DNA of 64,000 nt from Pseudomonas sp. SID14000. Its GTDB lineage: Bacteria; Pseudomonadota; Gammaproteobacteria; Pseudomonadales; Pseudomonadaceae. The notes beneath the pieces are model-generated. The model was not told where the DNA came from. It saw only the letters and a program-made list of their open reading frames with translations, and made no database searches. The translations under genes were made by a program, and so were the position numbers. Position 1 is the first letter of the stretch. Each line of letters begins with the position of its first letter. The DNA lies in contig NZ_NFZQ01000015.1 of NCBI RefSeq assembly GCF_002165135.1, positions 1 through 64,000 of the forward strand. The letters run 5' to 3'. Positions 58,182 to 64,000 of the stretch are shown in pieces.

Positions 58182-58186
58182 TGTAG

Positions 58187-58299
58187 CTGGGGCCGCGTTG
58201 TGGCCCATTCGCAGCACAAGGCTGCTCCTACAAAGGCCTGCGTACGCCGATCAATGTAGGAGCAGCCTTGTGCTGCGAATGGAGGCCAAAGGCCTCCCG
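58187..58299. repeat. inverted REP pair (GCAGCACAAGG type)
   Basis: Arms CATTCGCAGCACAAGGCTGC and its complement, spacer about 30 bp, flanked by GGGGCC and GGCCTC blocks. A third REP subtype in this window, in which GCGACACAAGGCCGC is replaced by GCAGCACAAGGCTGC. It lies between convergent mksB and creA. Confidence 0.88.
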
Positions 58300-58315
58300 G
58301 CAATCTGTCAGGCTA

Positions 58316-58777
58316 TCAATGAGCCCAAGGCAGAATCGGAATCGCGGTCACCGCATTCTGCGGGCTGCCTTCGATCATGCGGTCGCTGTACACCAGGTAC
58401 ACCAGCGTATTGCGCTTCTTGTCCAGGAAGCGCACCACCTGCATGGTCTTGAACACCAGCGAGGTACGTTCCTTGAACACTTCCTCGCCATCCTTCAGCT
58501 CACCCTTGAAACTGATCGGCCCAACCTGACGACAGGCAATCGATGCCTCCGCCCGGTCCTCCGCCAGCCCCAGCCCACCCTTCACGCCGCCGGTCTTGGC
58601 CCGCGACAGGTAGCAGGTCACGCCCTCGACCTTGGGGTCGTCGAACGCCTCGACCACAATACGGTCATTCGGCCCGAGGAACTTGAACACGGTGGACACC
58701 TGGCCGATTTCCTCGGCCCCGGCCAGCATTGGCAGCACCAATGCTGCCACGCCGATTACCCGCTTCAACAGGCTCAT
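58316..58777 (-). CDS. creA: CreA family protein
   Basis: A 153-residue exported protein (signal MSLLKRVIGVAALVLPMLAGA) of the CreA family, with IGQVSTVFKFLGPNDRIVVEAFDDP and VTCYLSRAKTGGVKGGLGLAEDR as the recognisable conserved blocks. Two cysteines (in TCYL and ACRQV) probably pair. The function is not known. Its ATG overlaps the proB stop codon, so it is expressed with proB. Confidence 0.92.
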   Translation of the reverse strand: MSLLKRVIGVAALVLPMLAGAEEIGQVSTVFKFLGPNDRIVVEAFDDPKVEGVTCYLSRAKTGGVKGGLGLAEDRAEASIACRQVGPISFKGELKDGEEVFKERTSLVFKTMQVVRFLDKKRNTLVYLVYSDRMIEGSPQNAVTAIPILPWAH

Positions 58778-59892
58778 ACCAGCACCAGGTTGTCGCGGTG
58801 CACCAACTCCGGCTCTGCGCTGTAGCCCAGCAGACTTTCGATAGCATCGGATGGCTGGCCAATGATCTTCTGCGCCTCCAGGGCGCTGTAGTTGGCCAGG
58901 CCGCGCGCCACCTCATGGCCGTCCGGGCCGACGCACACCACCATCTCGCCACGACGGAAACTGCCCTGCACGGTCTTCACGCCAACCGGCAGCAGGCTCT
59001 TGTTGGCCTGGCGCAGCGCCTGCACGGCACCGGCATCCAGCACCAGGGTGCCACGGGTCTGCAGGTGGCCGGCCAGCCACTGCTTGCGCGCGGCAAGCAT
59101 GCCGCGCTCGGGCGACAGCAAGGTACCCAGGCGTTCACCGGCCTTGAGACGATCCAGCACGCGCTCGATGCGGCCACCGATGATGATGGTGTGAGCACCG
59201 GAACGGGCCGCGAGGCGTGCGGCACGCAGCTTGGTCTGCATGCCGCCACGGCCCAGAGCGCCACCGGTACCGCCGGCCACGGCATCCAGTGCCGGGTCGT
59301 CGGCGCGGGCCTCGTAGATCAGCTGAGCTTCCGGATTGTTGCGTGGGTCGGCGTCGAACATGCCATCGCGGTCGGTGAGGATCACCAGCAGGTCAGCCTC
59401 GACCAGGTTGGCCACCAACGCCGCCAGGGTGTCGTTGTCACCGAAGCGGATCTCGTCAGTGACCACGGTATCGTTTTCGTTGATCACCGGCACCACGCCC
59501 AGGTCTACCAGTGTGCGCAGGGTGCTACGGGCGTTCAGGTAACGCTTGCGGTCGGACAGGTCGTCATGTGTAAGCAGGATCTGCGCGGTGTGCTTGCCGT
59601 GCTCGCCGAAGCTCGACTCCCAGGCCTGCACCAGACGCATCTGGCCGATCGAGGCAGCGGCCTGCAACTCGTTCATCGCACTCGGTCGCGAGGTCCAGCC
59701 CAGCTGGCTCATGCCGGCAGCCACGGCTCCGGAGGAGACCAGTACCAACTCCACGCCTGCCTCACGCAGCGCGACCATCTGCTCGACCCAAACGGCCATG
59801 GCACCGCGGTCGAGGCCCTTGCCATCGGCGGTCAGCAGAGCACTGCCAATCTTCACGACCCAGCGCTTGGCGCCCGTCACCTTGCTTCGCAT
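58774..59892 (-). CDS. proB: glutamate 5-kinase
   Basis: 372 residues. It phosphorylates glutamate in the first step of proline synthesis. The amino-acid kinase domain covers residues 1-260 (VVKIGSALLT, LVLVSSGAVAAGM, NENDTVVTDE, FGDNDTLAALVA) and a C-terminal PUA domain covers residues 280-355. The ATG giving MRSKVTGAKRWVVKIG is the family start; the frame is open further upstream but that part overlaps obgE. It lies 85 bp after obgE, with a terminator between them, and overlaps creA. Confidence 0.96.
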   Translation of the reverse strand: MRSKVTGAKRWVVKIGSALLTADGKGLDRGAMAVWVEQMVALREAGVELVLVSSGAVAAGMSQLGWTSRPSAMNELQAAASIGQMRLVQAWESSFGEHGKHTAQILLTHDDLSDRKRYLNARSTLRTLVDLGVVPVINENDTVVTDEIRFGDNDTLAALVANLVEADLLVILTDRDGMFDADPRNNPEAQLIYEARADDPALDAVAGGTGGALGRGGMQTKLRAARLAARSGAHTIIIGGRIERVLDRLKAGERLGTLLSPERGMLAARKQWLAGHLQTRGTLVLDAGAVQALRQANKSLLPVGVKTVQGSFRRGEMVVCVGPDGHEVARGLANYSALEAQKIIGQPSDAIESLLGYSAEPELVHRDNLVLV

Positions 59893-59931
59893 CTTCTTCC
59901 AACCTATGTCGAATCTGTAGATACCGTGGAT

Positions 59932-59960
59932 ACAAAAACGCCGCTCCAAAGAGCGGCGTT
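59932..59960 (-). terminator. intrinsic terminator between obgE and proB
   Basis: On the minus strand AACGCCGCTC and GAGCGGCGTT form a 10-bp stem with tetraloop TTTG, followed by TTTTTGTA. It would limit read-through from the ribosomal-protein operon into proB-creA. Confidence 0.85.
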
Positions 59961-59977
59961 TAGTGTACTGCAACCGG

Positions 59978-61204
59978 TCAGTCGCGCACGTAAATGATTT
60001 CCGGGCCGTCTTCGTCGTCCTCGAAATCATCGTCCCAATCGTCATCATCGCCGATGTCGTGCACGCTCTTGACGCCGGTACGGCGCAAGGTACGGGCGTC
60101 GTCCAGGGCCTGCAGCTGGGCACGGGCTTCGTCTTCGATGCGCTGGTCGAGGTCGGCCAGCTCTTCGGCATAGGCCGGGTCGTTGGCCAGGCGGTCGGCG
60201 CGGTCTTCGAGGTAGCGCATCAGGTCGTGGCTGAGCTTTTCGGTGCCCTGCTTGGAGATGGCCGAAATCACGTAGACCGGGCCCTCCCACTGCAGGCGCT
60301 CGACCACTTCCTTGACCCGCTCGTCACGCTCGTCGTCCATGACCATGTCGGCCTTGTTCAGCACCAGCCAGCGCTCACGCTCGGCCAGCGACGGGCTGAA
60401 GCGGGTCAGCTCGTTGATGATGACTTCGGCGGCATCGGCCGGGTTGCTTCCGTCCAGCGGCGCCATGTCGACCAGATGCAGCAGCACGCGGGTACGCGCC
60501 AGGTGCTTGAGGAAGCGGATACCCAGGCCGGCACCTTCGGAAGCGCCTTCGATCAGGCCGGGGATGTCGGCGATGACGAAGCTCTTCCAGCGGTCGACGC
60601 TGACCACGCCCAGGTTCGGCACCAAAGTGGTGAATGGGTAGTCGGCCACTTTCGGCTTGGCGGCCGAAACCGAGCGGATGAAGGTGCTCTTGCCAGCGTT
60701 CGGCAGGCCCAGCAGGCCGACGTCGGCCAGCACTTTCATTTCCATCTTCAGGTCACGCTGCTCACCCGGCTTGCCAGGGGTGGTCTGACGTGGCGCACGG
60801 TTGGTACTGGACTTGAAACGGGTGTTACCCAGGCCGTGCCAGCCGCCCTGGGCGACCATCAGCTTCTGGCCAGGGGTGACCAGGTCACCGATCACTTCCT
60901 GGGTGGAAGCGTCGATCACGGTGGTGCCAACCGGCACGCGCAGGAACAGGTCGTCGCCCTTCTTGCCGGTGCAGTCGGTGCTGCCACCGTTGGCGCCGCG
61001 CTGGGCCTCGTGGTGACGGGTATAGCGATAGTCGACCAGGGTGTTGAGGTTTTCGTCGGCAACCATGTACACCGAACCGCCGTCGCCCCCATCACCACCG
61101 TTGGGGCCACCGTTTTCGATGAACTTCTCGCGACGGAAGCTCATGCAACCGTTGCCACCGTCACCGGCCTTGACCCGAATGGATACTTCGTCAACAAACT
61201 TCAT
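59978..61204 (-). CDS. obgE: Obg-family GTPase ObgE/CgtA
   Basis: A 408-residue essential GTPase involved in 50S ribosome assembly and stress. An N-terminal Obg glycine-rich domain (residues 1-158) is followed by a G domain (VGLLGLPNAGKSTFIRSVSA, then NKADM), and the C terminus is very acidic (DDDDWDDDFEDDEDG, residues about 388-403). Its place after rplU-rpmA is near universal in bacteria. Confidence 0.97.
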   Translation of the reverse strand: MKFVDEVSIRVKAGDGGNGCMSFRREKFIENGGPNGGDGGDGGSVYMVADENLNTLVDYRYTRHHEAQRGANGGSTDCTGKKGDDLFLRVPVGTTVIDASTQEVIGDLVTPGQKLMVAQGGWHGLGNTRFKSSTNRAPRQTTPGKPGEQRDLKMEMKVLADVGLLGLPNAGKSTFIRSVSAAKPKVADYPFTTLVPNLGVVSVDRWKSFVIADIPGLIEGASEGAGLGIRFLKHLARTRVLLHLVDMAPLDGSNPADAAEVIINELTRFSPSLAERERWLVLNKADMVMDDERDERVKEVVERLQWEGPVYVISAISKQGTEKLSHDLMRYLEDRADRLANDPAYAEELADLDQRIEDEARAQLQALDDARTLRRTGVKSVHDIGDDDDWDDDFEDDEDGPEIIYVRD

Positions 61205-61249
61205 TCAAAACCGCCTCTCGCCTTCCGACGAGCTGAATACTGATAAACC

Positions 61250-61339
61250 TGAGGCTCTTGCAAAAATGAGCGCGGCGGCCCCGTACGACCGTAGAAACCC
61301 ACGCCGGCAGCCCATACAAACAGCTTTGCAAGAGGCTCA
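61250..61339. repeat. 90-bp MITE-like inverted repeat
   Basis: TGAGGCTCTTGCAAAA at 61250-61265 and CTTTGCAAGAGGCTCA at 61324-61339 form terminal inverted repeats with two mismatches. The 58-bp interior has no gene. The end sequence recalls IS5-group termini. It lies between rpmA and obgE, upstream of the obgE start. Confidence 0.55.
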
Positions 61340-61351
61340 CCACAAACGAAA

Positions 61352-61375
61352 AAGCCCCGTCGCATGACGGGGCTT
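61352..61375 (-). terminator. intrinsic terminator or attenuator after rpmA
   Basis: On the minus strand AAGCCCCGTC and GACGGGGCTT (stem 10 bp, loop 4) are followed by TTTCG with a short T-run. It lies 17 bp beyond the rpmA stop and would partially separate rplU-rpmA from obgE. Confidence 0.8.
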
Positions 61376-61392
61376 CTGGAGCGACGTCGCGA

Positions 61393-61650
61393 TTAAGCTG
61401 CGACGATGCTCACGTAACGGCGGTTGAACTCGCCTTTTTTCTCGAACTTGATCACGCCTTCGATCTTGGCGAACAGGGTGTGATCCTTGCCCATGCCAAC
61501 ACCGTAACCAGCGTGGAATTCGGTGCCGCGCTGGCGGACGATGATGTTGCCTGGCTTGATAACCTGGCCACCATACATCTTCACGCCAAGGCGTTTCGAT
61601 TCTGAGTCGCGACCGTTACGAGTACTACCACCAGCCTTCTTGTGAGCCAT
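61393..61650 (-). CDS. rpmA: 50S ribosomal protein L27
   Basis: 85 residues beginning MAHKKAGGSTRNGRDSESKR, the universally conserved start of L27, whose N terminus reaches the peptidyl-transferase centre. Follows rplU with a 38-bp gap. Confidence 0.98.
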   Translation of the reverse strand: MAHKKAGGSTRNGRDSESKRLGVKMYGGQVIKPGNIIVRQRGTEFHAGYGVGMGKDHTLFAKIEGVIKFEKKGEFNRRYVSIVAA

Positions 61651-61688
61651 GGTTCAATTCTCCAAATAAATTCAGGGGATCTAGGGGA

Positions 61689-62003
61689 TTAAGCCTGGAT
61701 GCCGGTGATTTTGATCTCGGTGAACCACTGGCGGTGGCCCATGCGCTTCATGTGGTGCTTACGACGACGGAACTTGATGATGCGAACCTTGTCGTGGCGG
61801 CCTTGCGAAACGACTTCGGCCACTACTTTAGCGCCAGCAACAACTGGAGCACCGATGGTGACTTCTTCACCGTTGGCGACCAGCAGAACGCGATCGAAAG
61901 TCACGGATTCGCCAGTGGCGACTTCCAGTTTTTCGATCTTGAGGAATTCACCTTCAGCGACTTTGTACTGCTTGCCGCCGGTAACGATTACTGCGTAAGA
62001 CAT
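61689..62003 (-). CDS. rplU: 50S ribosomal protein L21
   Basis: 104 residues beginning MSYAVIVTGGKQYKVAEGEF, standard L21 with the C-terminal KFRRRKHHMKRMGHRQWFTE. I chose this ATG since it gives the normal length; the frame remains open upstream through the leader. First gene of rplU-rpmA-obgE. Its leader is about 125 nt long. Confidence 0.98.
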   Translation of the reverse strand: MSYAVIVTGGKQYKVAEGEFLKIEKLEVATGESVTFDRVLLVANGEEVTIGAPVVAGAKVVAEVVSQGRHDKVRIIKFRRRKHHMKRMGHRQWFTEIKITGIQA

Positions 62004-62133
62004 GGTATTTCTCCGATAATCCTGCTCACCCAGCGCTTTATATGATGAGTATTGGCTGGCATGGCTGCACAGGGCTGGAAAGGCCCGGCGCAATTGCGTA
62101 AGGCAGGTGCTGCCCAGGAAGTTAGGGTGCGCG

Positions 62134-62162
62134 ATTGTACGCAACCCCGGTTTTGCTTGCAA
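62134..62162 (-). promoter_or_regulatory. promoter of rplU
   Basis: On the minus strand TTGCAA (62162-62157) and TACAAT (62139-62134) with a 17-bp spacer. It leaves a leader of about 125 nt before rplU. Confidence 0.75.
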
Positions 62163-62192
62163 GTACCGCCCCCGGGCAGCTGGCACCGCGCC

Positions 62193-62221
62193 TTGACACA
62201 CCGGTACCCGCGACCTAGCAT
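62193..62221 (+). promoter_or_regulatory. promoter of ispB
   Basis: TTGACA at 62193-62198 and TAGCAT at 62216-62221 with a 17-bp spacer, 26 bp before the ispB start codon. It is back to back with the rplU promoter. Confidence 0.8.
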
Positions 62222-62247
62222 GCCGCGCAACCTCACTGGAGCAGCCG

Positions 62248-63216
62248 ATGCAACCCCAATCCTTCTACCGCGCGGTGGCTGATGATTTCAGCGCCGTCGA
62301 CGAGATCATCAAGAAGCAGCTGACCTCGCGCGTGCCGCTGGTATCGAAGATCGGCGACTATATCACGTCCGCCGGTGGCAAGCGCCTGCGTCCCCTGCTG
62401 GTGCTGCTATGTGGCAAGGCCCTGGGCCGCGAAGGCGACGACCTGCGCCTGCTGGCTGCCACCATCGAATTCCTGCACACCGCCACCCTGCTGCACGACG
62501 ACGTGGTCGACATGTCCGGCATGCGCCGTGGCCGCTCAACCGCCAATGCCCTGTGGGGCAACGCGCCGAGCGTGCTGGTGGGCGACTTCCTCTATTCGCG
62601 CTCGTTCGAGATGATGGTCGAACTGGGTTCGATGCCGGTCATGCAGATTTTGTCCAAGGCCACCCGCGTGATTGCCGAGGGTGAAGTGCTGCAACTGTCG
62701 CGGGTGCGCGACGCCAGCACCACCGAGGAAATCTACATGGAGGTCATCCGCGGCAAGACCGCGATGCTGTTCGAAGCTTCGACCCACAGCGCCGCTGCGC
62801 TGGCCGAAGCCACCGACGAACAGCGCGAGGCCCTGCGCACCTTCGGTGACCACCTGGGCGTGGCGTTCCAGCTGGTCGACGACCTGCTGGACTACAAGGG
62901 CGACTCCCAGACCCTGGGCAAGAACGTCGGTGACGACCTGGCCGAAGGCAAGCCTACCCTGCCGCTGATCTACACCATGCGCGAAGGCACCGCCGAACAG
63001 GCTGCACTGGTGCGCCAGGCGATCCAGAAGGGTGGCCTGGAAGACCTGGAGCAGATTCGCGTGGCAGTCGAGGAATCGGGTGCGCTGAAGTACACGGCGG
63101 AGCTGGCGCGTGACTATGTGAAGCGTGCCATCCAGTGCCTGGAAGTGCTGCCGGCCAGCGAATACCGTGATGCGCTGGTCGAGCTGAGCGAGTTTGCTGT
63201 CGCGCGTACTCACTGA
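62248..63216 (+). CDS. ispB: polyprenyl diphosphate synthase (ubiquinone side chain)
   Basis: A 322-residue trans-polyprenyl synthase. The first Asp-rich motif is LLHDDVVDMSGMRRGR and the second is QLVDDLLDYKGD. It builds the side chain of ubiquinone (usually nine units in Pseudomonas, a length not readable from the sequence). It is divergent from rplU, as in most gammaproteobacteria. Confidence 0.96.
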   Translation: MQPQSFYRAVADDFSAVDEIIKKQLTSRVPLVSKIGDYITSAGGKRLRPLLVLLCGKALGREGDDLRLLAATIEFLHTATLLHDDVVDMSGMRRGRSTANALWGNAPSVLVGDFLYSRSFEMMVELGSMPVMQILSKATRVIAEGEVLQLSRVRDASTTEEIYMEVIRGKTAMLFEASTHSAAALAEATDEQREALRTFGDHLGVAFQLVDDLLDYKGDSQTLGKNVGDDLAEGKPTLPLIYTMREGTAEQAALVRQAIQKGGLEDLEQIRVAVEESGALKYTAELARDYVKRAIQCLEVLPASEYRDALVELSEFAVARTH

Positions 63217-63228
63217 TAGACCGAGTCG

Positions 63229-63318
63229 TATTCTTCGCGGGCTTGCCCGCTCCCACAGGGACCGCGCAAGCCTCGAAGGTAGCGCAGATCCTGTGGGAGC
63301 GGGCAAGCCCGCGAATGC
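63229..63318. repeat. inverted REP pair
   Basis: Left TTCTTCGCGGGCTTGCCCGC, right GCGGGCAAGCCCGCGAATGC, spacer about 30 bp. It lies between ispB and yjdM, both on the plus strand. Confidence 0.9.
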
Positions 63319-63399
63319 TTTTGTCCGGACATAATCACTTCCGCAGAAATACCTTTTACAATGTGGGCTTTCAACCGCCTGTCTGTTTGAGGAACCGAA

Positions 63400-63741
63400 G
63401 TGAGCACTCTGCCACCCTGCCCAAAATGCAACTCCGAATACACCTATGAGGATGGCACTCAGCTGATCTGCCCTGAATGCGCCCACGAGTGGTCGGCCAG
63501 CGGCGACGCCGAAGCAGCCAGCGACGAGGTGGTGAAGAAGGACTCGGTCGGCAACATCCTGCAGGACGGCGACACCGTCACCGTGATCAAGGACCTCAAG
63601 GTCAAGGGCTCTTCCCTGGTGGTCAAGGTCGGCACCAAGGTCAAGAACATCCGCCTGTGCGACGGCGACCACGACATCGACTGCAAGATCGACGGCATCG
63701 GCGCCATGAAGCTGAAGTCCGAGTTCGTCCGCAAGGTCTGA
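63400..63741 (+). CDS. yjdM: YjdM/PhnA-family zinc-ribbon protein
   Basis: 113 residues from a GTG with GAGG upstream. The N-terminal zinc ribbon is CPKCNSEYTYEDGTQLICPEC, and the rest is the PhnA-type SH3-like domain (KDSVGNILQDGDTVTVIKDLKVKGSS). Once called alkylphosphonate uptake protein PhnA, but its role is uncertain and it is not part of a phn cluster here. Confidence 0.93.
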   Translation: MSTLPPCPKCNSEYTYEDGTQLICPECAHEWSASGDAEAASDEVVKKDSVGNILQDGDTVTVIKDLKVKGSSLVVKVGTKVKNIRLCDGDHDIDCKIDGIGAMKLKSEFVRKV

Positions 63742-63766
63742 TTTTCCAAAAACCGCCAATTGGCGC

Positions 63767-63794
63767 TTGCCATCAAGATAATAAGAATTATTCT
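63767..63794 (+). promoter_or_regulatory. promoter of the C-terminal window gene
   Basis: TTGCCA at 63767-63772 and TATTCT at 63789-63794, 16-bp spacer, 29 bp before the start codon at 63824. The -10 is inside a Fur-box-like palindrome. Confidence 0.6.
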
Positions 63795-63795
63795 C
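63777..63795 (+). promoter_or_regulatory. Fur box
   Basis: GATAATAAGAATTATTCTC agrees with the 19-bp Fur consensus at 15 positions. It overlaps the -10 region of the promoter above, so iron-loaded Fur would repress the following gene. Confidence 0.75.
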
Positions 63796-63823
63796 ATCGG
63801 AACTGCTATCCAAGGAGAATAGC

Positions 63824-64000
63824 CATGACTTATCTGATCGACGCCTGGCTGGACCGCCCTCACCCCTACCTGCGCATTCTTCATCGGGAAACCGGCGAAG
63901 TGTGCGCGGTGCTTGAAGAAGAAGCGCTCGACGAGCTGCGTGACCAGGGCGACCTGGACATGAGCGGGCTGAATTCGAGTGAGCCGGGGGTGCTCAAGGA
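63824..64000 (+). CDS. iron-regulated small hypothetical protein (5' part)
   Basis: A frame starting MTYLIDAWLDRPHPYLRILH after an AAGGAG ribosome-binding site, open to the window end at 59 codons. The sequence resembles the small hypothetical protein that follows rplU-ispB in P. aeruginosa (PA4570), which I recall as being iron-responsive. The Fur box upstream supports this. The rest of the gene lies outside the window. Confidence 0.75.

Noticed and set aside
56124..58217. 697-codon minus-strand frame opposite mksB
   Set aside because: mksB has Walker motifs and coupled neighbours; the antisense frame has no recognisable motif and exists because of codon bias.
1..64000. CRISPR arrays, riboswitches and insertion sequences
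   Set aside because: No regularly spaced direct repeats, no recognisable riboswitch core and no transposase frame were found.

Overview
The window looks like chromosomal backbone of a fluorescent pseudomonad, most probably Pseudomonas putida or a very close relative. Three things suggest this. The gene order is the Pseudomonas order: hemA-prfA-prmC-moeB-murI, lolB-ispE-tRNA-prs-rplY-pth-ychF, mksFEB, and rplU-rpmA-obgE-proB-creA opposite ispB. GC is high with strongly GC-ending codons. Intergenic spaces are full of the roughly 35-bp P. putida REP sequence, mostly as inverted pairs. There is no transposase, integrase, CRISPR array, rRNA operon or prophage.

Layout. 0.1-6.2 kb: small conserved genes, hypoxanthine salvage (hpt) divergent from uracil salvage (upp-uraA), then hemH with a TIGR01777 epimerase. 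6.3-11.5 kb: a light-response cluster with a renalase-like flavoprotein, a DUF523-DUF1722 (TudS/YbgA-like) protein, a class II LitR/MerR photoregulator, DNA photolyase and a short-chain dehydrogenase. Two promoter regions there carry TATACA/TGTACA direct repeats with 12-bp spacing, the operator type described for P. putida LitR proteins. 11.6-17 kb: lipid A deacylase PagL and the minus-strand operon hemA-prfA-prmC-moeB-murI. 17.5-24.3 kb: TPR lipoprotein, lolB, ispE, tRNA-Gln, prs, rplY, pth and ychF, with two strong intrinsic terminators.

24.4-34.6 kb: OsmC-like protein, SulP transporter, a DUF2955/HlyD/outer-membrane efflux set with an AI-2E-type permease, a CPA2 antiporter, PPK2 and an isochorismatase-like hydrolase. 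34.8-38.2 kb: NTF2-like protein, cytosine/purine-type permease and aldehyde dehydrogenase in a row. 38.2-44.9 kb: a small DUF3077-type gene, a DUF3422 protein, a large MscS-type channel, and the alkylation-repair genes ada and alkA. 45-51.7 kb: two MFS exporters, tRNA-Met, a LysE/LysR pair, a secreted M15-like peptidase and a cysteine-rich secreted protein. 51.7-58.2 kb: rimI with holD (DNA polymerase III psi), then the MksFEB condensin without mksG. 58.3-64 kb: creA, proB, obgE, rpmA and rplU against ispB, yjdM and a Fur-boxed small gene cut by the window end.

The least explained structure is a family of three large (about 245-300 bp) nested palindromes, at about 17.07, 38.25 and 53.0 kb. 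Each is bounded by REP-like arms and has a related core. The arm-proximal 12-mers differ between copies yet stay palindromic within each copy, as if structure is preserved or the arms are copied from each other. Other points worth checking are a near-consensus promoter inside the 3' part of ispE with an abrupt codon-usage shift, all six Tyr-Pro-Gln triplets noticed being encoded as TAT-CCA-CAG (which creates DnaA-box 9-mers), two candidate small ORFs, and a 90-bp MITE-like inverted repeat in the rpmA-obgE gap.
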